Origin: Phascolomyces articulosus
Lineage: Eukaryota; Mucoromycota; Mucoromycetes; Mucorales; Lichtheimiaceae
Length of the DNA stretch: 64,000 nt
Direction: 5' to 3'
NCBI GenBank assembly: GCA_025677815.1
Contig: JAIXMP010000032.1
Coordinates: 62,001-126,000, forward strand
Under the pieces are notes generated by a model that saw only the letters and a list, made by a program, of their open reading frames with translations, made no database searches and was not told where the DNA came from. A program made the position numbers and the translations under genes. This document shows, in pieces, positions 1 through 10,597 of the stretch. Each line of letters opens with the position of its first letter. Within the stretch, counting starts at the first letter, position 1.

Positions 1-94
1 TATTATAAAAAACGAAAATGAGAAAAAAAAAGAGGAAAGGATGTGGGGGTGTGTATAAAATAAGTCATTAATACATTATATATGACAAACACAG

Positions 95-3000
95 TGTGCC
101 ACGTCCGATTTGAATTGGGTGGGTTTACTCCAATTAAATAAGATGTTCCAAAAACACTATGGTTTCCCATTACCATCTTCCTATATGGACGTCACCCATG
201 ATGACAATCTTCCTATTACACCTGTGATTCCAAAACCAAACGACTTTTCAAATCTGACAGATTATTTTTTACAAAAAGCGTGTGTTGTTGCATTTTCACA
301 AATTCGAGACGAAAAGGGTCAGACACCTTTCAGGATTAAACAATTTATTTTGGATCTTTTGAAGTATAACGATAACACAGGAAATGAAGTAAGCAAATGA
401 AAAGAGACGGTTTAGCTTGTGTATATGTATTGTAATAATGTAATGTACCAACATAATATACTTCATAACTATTTTTTTTTTAGTTTTCCGACAACTATTA
501 TGTCTCGACTCTAATTTCTGCACTAGGGGACGCACTTATTCCAGCAACTGATCCTAATCAACATCATGAAGAAGAATCTCAACCACGCAGTCACGAAGAT
601 GAACAGTTGTTAGAAGCTGCAAAAGCAGAAATTGAACGCTTCCGCACTCTGGATTATGTTGTCCCGTCTTATCATAATGTGGTCACTATTAGCTGTTTAC
701 AGGTAAAAAAAAATGATTGTTAGGAATTCGGTCATCTATCAAATTATGAATTGGTTTATAACCTGATACATCATTTCTATGTATATCTATTTTTCAATTT
801 TCAGACCATTACAAAGTTCATGTTGAATGGTTTAATGGTTGTGGATCTCTCATTATTCCTTTATTACACAAGGTATGAACATACTCTGATCTCAATATCC
901 TAATATATATATATATTGATGGATAAGAATGATATGATGAGTTACCCTCCTTTTTTGTTTATTGACTTTGTGCTGTTTTGTGAACATTATTAGATATGGT
1001 AATTTTGTTGGCGTTCGTTGTACAGCGTTTGATAGTCTTATCATTTTAAGTGGATTGACCAACAACGACCTTGTACGATATTATTTTAATGTGATCAAAA
1101 CTGACCCTTCTGTGTGTGTATCACATTATGTTGCGCGATCTATGCTCGCTTGGCTTGGTCTTGCCATGAAAGAAAAGTTTGAGTCAACAACAACAACACA
1201 AAATGGCTCATCTGTATCTACTTCAGTGGAGGAATTTGCCGAAGAAGAGGGTCGTGGTGTTATAGAGAATGAACAAATTCGATTACAAATGATGGCCCAG
1301 CATCAACAACTTCAAGAAGGAATCGAAGGTTTACGAAAACGATTTGAAGATAATAGTGAACTGCAAAAGAATATGTGGGAGATGCTTACGTATGTAGTAC
1401 ACTTTTTTTTTGTTTTGAAGAGAAGTATGATTCTACCACGATAATAGACCTGGATATTAATATTGATCTCTTTATATATGATTTTAGATCTGCTGAAAAC
1501 CTATCAGAATTGGATCACTGTACAAGAAAATATTTGCTTCAGCTTTGTGAATATATGTATAAGCCAATCGATTCTGGATTGAAGGTGACTATCAAAATGC
1601 CACCAATTCAATCATCAACAGAGCAACAAGGATATGAACAGGTAAAGATTGACTCAAATGAATTATATTTCTTCCGTATATTTACTTGTTATGTAAAATA
1701 TGTAATAGACCGATGAACCTGTTGCAGAACAACCTGAAGAAGAAAAACCTGCAGAAAAGCCAGCCACTATTCTTCGTATCAGTGTACCCAAACGGCCGCA
1801 ACTGCCACCAACTACTGAAGAACAAAAAGGTAAATATACTATTCTAACATGGAAATAAATAGAATAATGATACTCATATTTATTTAAATAGTGAAAGAGC
1901 CAATAGCAGCAGCACCTAAAACTCCCAAAACTCCTAAAACTCCTAAAACACCAAAGAAACCTATCGTCCGCATCAAAACACAACCTACCAAAGTCATACC
2001 AGTGTCTCCACCACCTTCTTCCACCACATCGCCTGAACCTACTCGGCCCATCATAAAGACTCCTTTCCCATCTGAACATACTGGATTGCCAACGGATCAA
2101 GCCAAAGATTGCCGTCGTATCCTAGGCAAACTTCAAAAAAATCGTGCTGCGCTTTTGTTTGTGCAACCAGTAGATGAAGAATTGGATGGTGCGATTGGAT
2201 ATTATAAAATTATAAAGTAAGGATCAAACACTTTTTTATGGTTATTATCTTTAAAAATGTTGTTTGCCACGAAAGACCTTTTATAAATTAACTAAAATCC
2301 GTGTTTTTTTAAAATAGGGAACCAATGGATCTTGGAACTGTCAAGGTAGTATATCTAATACAAAAAGAAAATAGGGAGAGGGAGTTTTCAACTAACCCAT
2401 AATGTCTATCATGAATATAGGGCAAACTTGATCGAAACATTTATACTTCATTTGACGAGTTTGAAAGAGATATTCGATTAATTTTCAGCAATTGCTATAC
2501 CTTCAACCGACCTGGCACCTATGTATATAATGAAGCACAATCACTGGAATCAATATTCGACAATGAACTTCAAAAGCTGCGTGGTGTAGAAGAAATGCAG
2601 AACATGACAATTGTTGAAGGCCCAGTGGAATCCACTGACACCACTACCAGTCATGTTCCACCTTCCATCATGACAGCAGCAACACCAGAGGACGTAGCCA
2701 TGATGGACAATACATTGACACCCAATACAGATGATACCCTGGTGGAAGAAAAAACGGACATGGAAAAATGTGCTGCCATCTTATCCCATATCATGGAAAA
2801 CGAACATGCCTTTGAATTCCTTACACCTGTTGATCCCATCAAACAAAACATTCCCCACTATTCCCAAATCATCAAACATCCCATGGATCTTGGCACAATC
2901 AAGGTCAAAATTGACACACATGAATATGCTGATCCACGTCAATTTGATCAAGATGTACGGTTAATGTTTAGCAATTGTTATGCATTCAACCCACCAGGTA

Positions 3001-4184
3001 CCTACGTTTATATTGAAGGGTATCAATTAGAACAAGAATACAAAATGTATTGGAAACAATGGTTCGGTGTAAAACGAAAGGCAGAAGAAGATGCATTGGG
3101 TACACCCCCTCGATCAGAACCTTGTTTGGAATCATCCATGAGTGTGCATGGTAAGCGTTATGATGATGAACCGGTTTCTTCGACTCCTGTGGTGATTGTG
3201 AAACAGGAACAAAAAGAAGAAGTCTCTGTGATGGGCAATGGCCATAGTTCACACGTTGTGGAGGAACAAAAAGACTCATTAGCCCCTCCATCCAAATCAC
3301 GATCTCATAAAGTCAGAGGGACAAGTATGGAAGGAAGCAATCGTCGCCGATGTGGACGTATTTTGGAAAAACTCTGGGTTCATGCTAGTTCGGAACCTTT
3401 CCGCCATCCAGTGAGTATTTTTTTTTCGTATATGATTTTTTCCAAAGTTTTTTCAGATGCAATGTCTAACAATACATTTTCATTGGTTCTCTAGGTGGAT
3501 ACTACTGCCATCCCACAGTACAACCAACTTATCAAACGTCCCATGGACCTTTCTGTAATACGAGCCAATCTCCAATCCGAAAAATACACAAATATTAGTG
3601 ATATGGAACGTGATATTCGACAAATCTTCTGGAATTGTTACAAATTCAATGACATGGCAGCTCAAATGGCACAACAAGCCAATACACTTGAAAGTTATTT
3701 CAACGAACTGTGGGCAAACAAATATGGTTCTGCCAACCGACTACAAGGCATTGATTATGACATAGCGCGCAAAACCATTGATAAATTACGAACTCATGAA
3801 ACGTCGTATATCTTTAATGAGCCTGTGGATACTGAAGCGGTTTTAGATTATCTCAATGTGGTCCAGCATCCTATTGATTTGCGAACCATCTCTGAAAAAC
3901 TTGAATCAGGCCAATATAATAGTTTACAACAAGTGGATGACGATATACGGCTCATGTTTGCCAATTGTTATCAGTACAACAGTCCAATTACATTTGTGCA
4001 TGAACAAGGCAAGAAATTGGAACGATATTATAATAACACGAGTCGTGATATGAAGAATCGAATCCAGGTAGTACAACAAATATTGGCTGAAGGGGGTGAT
4101 CCAAATGCTACTGGTGTGACTCTTTCATTGACGTTACCAACGACGACCAAAAAATCCAAAAGCAAAAAGAAAAAGCGATCTTAA
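95..4184 (+). CDS. taf2: TFIID subunit TAF2 with four C-terminal bromodomains (5' end outside window)
   Basis: Spliced model: 95-388, 484-702, 805-872, 994-1389, 1488-1641, 1709-1829, 1892-2216, 2318-2345, 2421-3410, 3495-4184. It gives 1,094 residues in frame to TAA; the window opens inside an upstream intron. Residues about 1-300 match the C-terminal HEAT-like part of TAF2 (motifs PSYHNVVTISCLQ and RYGNFVGVRCTAFDSL), the TFIID subunit that helps contact core promoters. An acidic, KTP-repeat linker follows. Then come four bromodomains at about residues 490-588, 652-748, 843-939 and 951-1045. All four keep the acetyl-lysine-binding Asn (NCYTFN, NCYAFN, NCYKFN, NCYQYN). The protein ends in a Lys/Ser tail. 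Bromodomains bind acetylated histone tails, so this TAF2 may read chromatin directly; that role is inference. Classical yeast and animal TAF2, as I recall them, lack bromodomains. The family call is firm; exact splice borders are by eye. Confidence 0.88.
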
Positions 4185-4942
4185 ATAGTTGTTTCGCTCC
4201 ATTTCTTTTATCCCCTCCAACCTCTTTCTCTTTTTTTCATATACTAAAAGAAACCTCATAAAACCTCTTATTGCATTTTCACCCATTTCTTTATATACTT
4301 TTTATCTCTCATTTTCCTCGTCCATTATCATTTTTCTCTTCTTCTCGATTTCCCTTTGTATTTGTGTAAAATCTGGCCAAACCCACCCCCTCTTCCTCAA
4401 CTCTCATACCAGATAAAAATATAACAAAAAATCATGTACATACAGCAACTCTATAAAAAATCTATTATCAAAATCCACATTTCTTTCTATAACATTTCCC
4501 CTTCTTCCCCTTCTGTTTTAACTTGCCATAAACATACTTCTTACCTTACTGATGATATATAATTCACTTCATCAGATGAACTTTTCTCACTTGTAAATTA
4601 TTTCAATAACCCTTCTCCTTTTCTTTCTAAACAATTAAATAATTTGGCATCGTTTGTATTAGTCCGTTTTTTTTAATGTGTTGCTGTAGTGGTATGAAAT
4701 GTGATGTTGTTACAATGAATAAGTGTACAAATATGGATTGGGTGGTGTCTGCATGTGTTACTGTTAGGTAGAGAGGGATTAAGAGTTTTTGGAGGGAGAA
4801 GGAAATTATAAAAAAAACCATATGAATGAATTGGGTGGTGTGTATGTATGTGTGGGTTGTTTTGTATCTATAAACCCAAAATAAATAAAAAATCTAAAGG
4901 TGGAGGTTTTTTTCTAATTTACAAAATGTCGATTTCTTTTTT
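4185..4942. other. Convergent intergenic region, no gene seen
   Basis: This stretch lies between the stop codons of two convergent genes. It is T/C-rich on the left and A/G/T-rich on the right, as expected for two 3' untranslated regions and their poly(A) signals. The short open frames are low-complexity and unlike any family I recognise. Confidence 0.6.
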
Positions 4943-5536
4943 TTATGGTTTAATATTCTTGGCTACTGTAGCAGCAGCAGTGGCTTCTGTTTTTACTGCT
5001 GGAAACAATCGAGGTGCATATTTAGCCCAACCTAAAGCGTGAATTTTACGTACAACAGCAGGGGTAATAGCTGCTGTTACGGTTACTCGGAAAGGTAAAA
5101 ACAAAGTCTTGTGAATACCATAAGCCAACACAAATACAGAAGCCAACGAGGCTTGTCCTTGTTCTTGAGGATCTCTTTCAGGTCGTGGAGGTTTACCACG
5201 CCATTCATTAACTTTATTTATGACAGTATCCTCCAATTGTTTTACCTTGTCCTGTCCAAGGACCTGAATCCCGGCAAATGTCAAACCGAGATCCACCATA
5301 CCAATGCCCAAATATACAATCACACCTGCCGCACCATACTTCTGTGCTAATTCCTTGAGTTTACCCACTTTGGGAGCAGCTTTTTCTTTGGCTTTTTCTT
5401 TTGCTTCATTGACTTTAGGCTTAATAGCTTCTGTCAATCGTTCTTTGGTAGTACTGGTGGCCTTGTTTGTATAAGCGCGTCGAATATGGAACACTGCAGA
5501 TTGGGCTGCAGCTCTTCGGATCGTGTTTGCGAACAT
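4943..5536 (-). CDS. FAM210/DUF1279-family mitochondrial protein
   Basis: Intronless, 197 residues. The ATG at 5536 was chosen because it begins a typical mitochondrial presequence (MFANTIRRAAAQ, Arg/Ala-rich, no acid residues); the open frame extends 22 codons further but into poor sequence. A Lys/Glu/Ala-rich helical segment (about residues 35-65) precedes the DUF1279 core: KYGAAGVIVYLGIGMVDLGL (first membrane helix) and a second hydrophobic segment with IHKTLFLPFRVTVTAAITP. Relatives are the animal FAM210A/B proteins and yeast Nat2, inner-membrane or mitochondria-associated proteins whose biochemical role is not settled. The gene is convergent with taf2. Confident about family and location, not about function. 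Confidence 0.85.
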   Translation of the reverse strand: MFANTIRRAAAQSAVFHIRRAYTNKATSTTKERLTEAIKPKVNEAKEKAKEKAAPKVGKLKELAQKYGAAGVIVYLGIGMVDLGLTFAGIQVLGQDKVKQLEDTVINKVNEWRGKPPRPERDPQEQGQASLASVFVLAYGIHKTLFLPFRVTVTAAITPAVVRKIHALGWAKYAPRLFPAVKTEATAAATVAKNIKP

Positions 5537-6240
5537 GATTTTATGTAATAATATAATTAACGTTAATGGATATGCAATCGGTAATAAATTAAAAGAAACC
5601 ACAAAGGGTTTTTTAACAAGTATAATATATTTATAAAAAAAAAGAAAAAAAAGGGTCGTGCGCTATTTTTGTTATGGTTATTATTTTTTTTTCGTTCTTC
5701 TTCGGTTGAATCGTTTTCGCGAGATGATTTTGACGCATCGAAAACGATTTGCTCCGATTTTCTTTATTTCTTGTCGTACAGCAATCAATATTGCAAACAT
5801 TATCCATTTTCTTTACCTCTACGTTATAGTAATAAATACATTAAGATAATAAATGTCTTAGATCAAATGTTTACTCTCACTGGTTACAATAATTGACAGT
5901 GAGAGAAACCCAGGGATCAACAAAACAATTTTAACGGCTGCTATGAATAACCGAAAACCGACAACCACTAAAAAGGAGAGTTGTTGTTCTTTTTTTTAGG
6001 AGCATGTTATGGTTCTTCTTCTTTTCAGTAAGTTAGGTCGGAGTGAAATCAATAATAGTGTGATTTGCTGATGGGTACATTAAATAGTAACTACAACTTA
6101 CACAGTGGGCAAAAGAGAAAAAGTATAAGAATAAAGATTTGTACGGATGATTATATTCTGATTTATTTTCAAGAAAAGTTCATCTAGTTTGATCTTGGAG
6201 GGGAAAAAAGAGGATGAAGTTGGCCCAAACTAAACAGAAT
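5537..6240. other. Intergenic region, no gene seen
   Basis: AT-rich upstream flank of the FAM210-type gene. Short frames here contain homopolymer-encoded Phe/Lys runs and no recognisable motif. Nothing else is supported. Confidence 0.5.
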
Positions 6241-6373
6241 ACTATCGTGGTGATAATTTCAGTATTCTGGGTACTTTTCGAATTCTTTTATTAAACTGTT
6301 GATCGAGGAAGTATCCATTTTTTTTCGAAGAGTTTATCAATGAACTTACACATTCAAGACGATGAACTTGTTT

Positions 6374-6499
6374 CCCAGTTATTAATTCTGTCACTCCAAT
6401 ATCTTCATTAAGCGTCGTAATGAGTAATGTTTCATCGTCTGTTACAAGAACTTTGCCACCAGCATAGATCAAGAATCGATCGTTTTGACAGATTTGAAA
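6374..6499 (-). pseudogene. Relic exon resembling the N-terminus of Utp13/TBL3 WD40 protein
   Basis: On the minus strand a tag acceptor is followed by an open segment reading FLIYAGGKVLVTDDETLL and then ITTLNEDIGVTELITGKQ. It ends at GAATGT, next to a good GTAAGT donor. The pattern (I/F)YxGGKV..(S/T)xDxxxLxTTLxEDxxVT...TG matches the first WD40 repeat of Utp13/TBL3, a U3 snoRNP (small-subunit processome) component. No further WD40 repeats follow downstream and no start exon is evident upstream, so I read it as a stranded fragment rather than a working gene. The match is from memory of the family and is short, so confidence is limited. Confidence 0.35.
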
Positions 6500-6639
6500 C
6501 TACATTGGTATTGTTTTTATTATCCATTTACAGTGGACTCCCTTTAATTTCACAGTCAAAATTCCTGCTGCCCTGTAGGTTTTTCAGATCTGAGCCTTGT
6601 GTACTAACAAGAGCAAGAAGCTGCAATCAGAGTGTGCTT

Positions 6640-7276
6640 AATTAATTTCGTCCTTAATAAACTTTATCATTTCAACGTACATATTTCAATATTTTTGGAG
6701 AAGTTGACTACGTTGTACATTTTTTTATAGCATACTTAATAAATCGTACTCTAATGACACGACCACCACGGACTTTATCTCATCATATATAAATAATAGT
6801 ATAAACAATAGTAGTATACATAGTATAATAGCTGTAGAAATTACTGCACGGCTTGCTTGGCGTTCATTTCCAGCTCGATGATTGTGATTTTTGTTTTTCA
6901 TTTTATTGTAGTTTGTGGATTGGCCATTCTTAATTTGGAAAAGGTGTTATAAAACACATAAGAATAATTTCGGATATAAAACATTAATAAAAGGTAGAAT
7001 TACATAAGTTTCTTTAATTTATTCCACAAATATATAATGACTTTGAAGAGTGGTTATGCACAATGATGTAATGAATACTTGATTTTTATGTACGTAAACA
7101 ATATTACATGAAAATCTGCAATCAATGTAAAAAAGAATCAAAGTACTTCTATTCTCTTTAATATGGACGATGGTAGTGTCTGCTTTACATTTCATCAGGT
7201 TTTTATTATTTTATGCGTAAATCCTGTTGAGTTTTACATACAACCTCTTCATTAAGCAAAAAAAAAAAGTATGCTT
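6640..7276. other. Intergenic region, no gene seen
   Basis: AT-rich DNA between the relic WD40 exon and the 3' end of the first HET gene. No open frame with coding character and no RNA gene that I could recognise. Confidence 0.5.
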
Positions 7277-8998
7277 TTATTGAATAATAAATATATTTTC
7301 TGGTACTTCTTTTTCATAACCAGCAAAGAAGTATTCCGGCCTGGTTATTGTACAAACACCAATTGACTTGTAATGACCGCCGTTAGTTCTAACCACTGGG
7401 TATGCTTGATGTTTAATTTTGCCCAAACTATGCTCAAAAGTTATCTCTGTAAGAATTGCATATTGAACAGAAGGGTCAATTTTTTCGGTAATTGAAAAAT
7501 CCATACGCGAATTGTCAGAAAATTGTGCTACATCTTTGAACCAGAACAAACATTCCTTGTCGATAGGCATAAATAAGGATAGCCATTGCAATATCCTAGA
7601 GGAGGAAAGAATCAAGTCGTCACGCTTGTCGATTACTTCGCCTGTACTGGTGAAATCATAAGCAAGAAGAGGTATTTTTTTAGGTTCGTCACATCCTGGC
7701 AATTGCACTTCAATAGCAAGTGTAAAAACAATTCTGTCGCTTTTCGTAGTATCATTGCCATCACTATCCAAAAGTGCACTGGGTAAGGGTGGCAAATCTT
7801 CATGCTGCAAAGAAATAAACGAGTTATTTTTATTGACATGATTCATAGATGGAATATAAGATGAGCAATGGATTTTCATTGAACGACCATCGACACTGTA
7901 GTTTTTGAACGAGGTTTTCCATAATCCACCTGAAAAATGATTCAAATCATGTTCTCCTTCAACTCCAGTCCAAGAGGGCAAGTCATAGTTTCGAATAGGA
8001 ATGAGTGATCCGTTCTGTTGTTGTTGCTCTTGTTGTTGGTTATCAGCTGATGGTGAAGTATTAAAGCTGCTTCTTTCTACAATACGTTTATAATCTTCAT
8101 CACGGCCAAAGTAGAGAATAGAAAGGTCGTGTCTTGCTAGTATGCCATAGAATTTGATTAAGAAATCAAGTATCGGCTGATCATAACCAACAGTAATTTG
8201 ATCCATAAGTTCTGGGAAAAGATTGACAATGGCAAATACACGATCGTGTTCTTTGGTAGATCTGCGTGAGTGTGCATAATACAAGACCGTACTGACATTC
8301 CATAATGATGGTTTACTGACAAGATCTCCCAAAGCAGTCCACTGAACGGCAGTATGCCACCACATATATGTATCTTGACCAACAAACAATAAATTAGGCG
8401 AGATTAACCCCTCTTCGAGCGTCCAAATTCTTTTCATCCAATCGGAATGCATCAGGTTGACGGATCCCATACCACGATGTGTCTCACCACCATGAGACCA
8501 AATTTCTGTTTGTAACTCAGGTACCAGAGCAATTGTACAATGAGCACAGCTGTATATCGTGTGCATTCGTCTCATCTCCCGTGTTTTCTCATCCTTGTCG
8601 GCTTGATCAATACACATTTGATCAAACCAAATATATTTAATATTAAAATCCTTACAAAGTTGCTGAATGATGCCTTCAAATTTGACTTCCTCCACTTTAT
8701 CCGGGTATACAATTTTGTGCTTTCCTTTATCCACGCGTATAGTTTTGCCAGTGGCATCATTCTTGATATCATCTTCACCACACCAACTCCACGAATAGGA
8801 TAGAGCGTAATAACCTTCATTAACGGATTGACCCTCCACTACTTGCATATCGGATACACGAACAAGTTTGGTAGGTATATATTGGTCGTCTTTTGGTCTC
8901 GGTGCATTCGAAAACAATTTTGGCGGCCCAGAGTGTCGCTTTATAGTAAACGATTCCTCATCTATAAAGTACTTATTTGTTTCATATGTGACATACAT
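7277..8998 (-). CDS. HET-domain protein, copy 1
   Basis: Single exon, 573 residues. The N-terminal third carries the HET hallmarks in order: YYALSYSWSWCGEDD (about 65-80), IKYIWFDQMCIDQADKDEK (about 118-136), MHTIYSCAHCTIALVPEL, then MKRIWTLEEGL and KEHDRVFAIVNLFPEL. In filamentous ascomycetes the HET domain triggers cell death after recognition of non-self during hyphal fusion. The C-terminal half has no family I can name; it contains a short Gln-rich stretch and ends in FIIQ, as do the relatives downstream. It is the last of three tandem same-strand copies. Bases 7660-8225 match copy 2 without a mismatch by eye, while both flanks differ. Family assignment is strong; a role in incompatibility or immunity is inference. 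Confidence 0.85.
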   Translation of the reverse strand: MYVTYETNKYFIDEESFTIKRHSGPPKLFSNAPRPKDDQYIPTKLVRVSDMQVVEGQSVNEGYYALSYSWSWCGEDDIKNDATGKTIRVDKGKHKIVYPDKVEEVKFEGIIQQLCKDFNIKYIWFDQMCIDQADKDEKTREMRRMHTIYSCAHCTIALVPELQTEIWSHGGETHRGMGSVNLMHSDWMKRIWTLEEGLISPNLLFVGQDTYMWWHTAVQWTALGDLVSKPSLWNVSTVLYYAHSRRSTKEHDRVFAIVNLFPELMDQITVGYDQPILDFLIKFYGILARHDLSILYFGRDEDYKRIVERSSFNTSPSADNQQQEQQQQNGSLIPIRNYDLPSWTGVEGEHDLNHFSGGLWKTSFKNYSVDGRSMKIHCSSYIPSMNHVNKNNSFISLQHEDLPPLPSALLDSDGNDTTKSDRIVFTLAIEVQLPGCDEPKKIPLLAYDFTSTGEVIDKRDDLILSSSRILQWLSLFMPIDKECLFWFKDVAQFSDNSRMDFSITEKIDPSVQYAILTEITFEHSLGKIKHQAYPVVRTNGGHYKSIGVCTITRPEYFFAGYEKEVPENIFIIQ

Positions 8999-10597
8999 TT
9001 TTTTTTGCTGTTTTTGCTATATTCTACAATACAGATATACGTGTTATTCATTTCAACGCTGTGTTCTATGGGTAATATAATAATACTTACTACAGGAATA
9101 AAACGTACTATAGAAATTTATAAAATAGAAAAATAAATAAATAAAAGAAAAAGAGGTGTAAAATGACTCCTACCCACTAGGCAATAAGTTTATAATTGGC
9201 CAATTTTGTTGTGTTTTTGTGTAATGTATGACCATGGGTGCTAATGATGATGATTTACAGCATTAGTGTAACTTCTCATCCCATGTGCTTATTTTAACTT
9301 CAAACTTTTGTACAAAGTTACACCCCATCCCAATGAAGAACTTTTTAAAACAGATTGTTATTGGGGTAAAAATGATGTAAAGGGTGCACCATTCTTTATG
9401 AATTATATACAAAATCATGGTGGAGTTTCAAATATATTTACTGGTAATGAGATGGCATACGCTGCTATGTATTGGATCAATTTGTATAAAATTATTTATA
9501 AAACTTTTTTTAATAGAAGAGTATCTTCCGTTATGTATGGTAAAAAAAAATAACAGGATAATAACGATGTATACAGTGAGGTTTGATTCTTATACGATAA
9601 GTAGTATGGCCAATTCAAAAAATGATCATTAATAGGGGCACGAAGTGTCAGCCATATATTGTGGCAACTTCATTATCTGATCTGCCTTCTAAGATTATTT
9701 AAATAACATAAATGAAGAAACGATAAGAGCTAGACTTTTATAGATCCACGTTTTTTTTTGTGGTCATCTAGATTGGCTCATGGATATATAGAGTAATCTT
9801 TTGACAACACACCTTTTCTTCTGCTTACATTTCAAATGCAATCATAGTGGATACTTTTATGTATATTATAAGAATGCCAAGGAGACAATGTAATATAGAA
9901 TTACAACGATAAACAACTTGAAACAACAAAGTACTACAAGTATTGTTTTTCAGCAAGCATTTTCAGGTGTAACCAATAGTACAAGTCATAAGAAATAGCA
10001 GTGCTGCGAGAATAAATCCAGTGATTTTTTATATAATAGTTAGATGACTTTACAACCAAAAGAGAACCTGGTCAACAAACATTCATGGATGCATGAAAAT
10101 CCTTAGCAGCTATCAAATTTTAACTGAGCATTCGGATCGCCTCCATCATCTATTAGTACACCAACACATAACTGCACACTATAGATATACATTTCTATTC
10201 TTTGAAATCATTGTTTAAACACAGATGTCTTTTCATTAAAAAAACATGAACAGTGTGGTTTGTGAAATTTGCACCGAAAGAGCCATTTGAACATTAACAA
10301 GTGATATATTTGAGATGCAAAAAAAATATCTATTACAGCATTAATTGAATAAATGCGACTTAAAGAAACTACAACAATAGCAATGATAATGAAAACCGAA
10401 CTCTTTATTACCACAACAGCAATAGAAAGAAGCAAGTACATAATAACAGGAAGAATAAATATAAACTGATTTTTATTAGGTTGTGATGCATTTAGCTCGT
10501 ATTATATTATAGTATAAATAACACAATAATGGTTTCCAGAAGCTACCATGAGAAGAAGGTGACATTAGAACAAAAACTACTATAGAAACATACAATT
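8999..10597. other. Spacer between HET copies 1 and 2, no gene seen
   Basis: This 1.6-kb AT-rich spacer contains a few short frames (for example 9308-9553 on the plus strand) without recognisable motifs or relatives in the window. It holds the presumed promoter of copy 1 and the 3' flank of copy 2. No RNA gene or mobile-element end was recognised. Confidence 0.5.

Noticed and set aside
8540..8803. Antisense frames inside the HET genes (also 11870-12275 and 14759-15065)
   Set aside because: They mirror the conserved HET coding sequence on the other strand and recur only because the genes are paralogous.
9308..9553. 81-codon plus-strand frame between HET copies 1 and 2
   Set aside because: No motif, no counterpart in the other HET spacer, and it ends in a run of Lys from poly(A).
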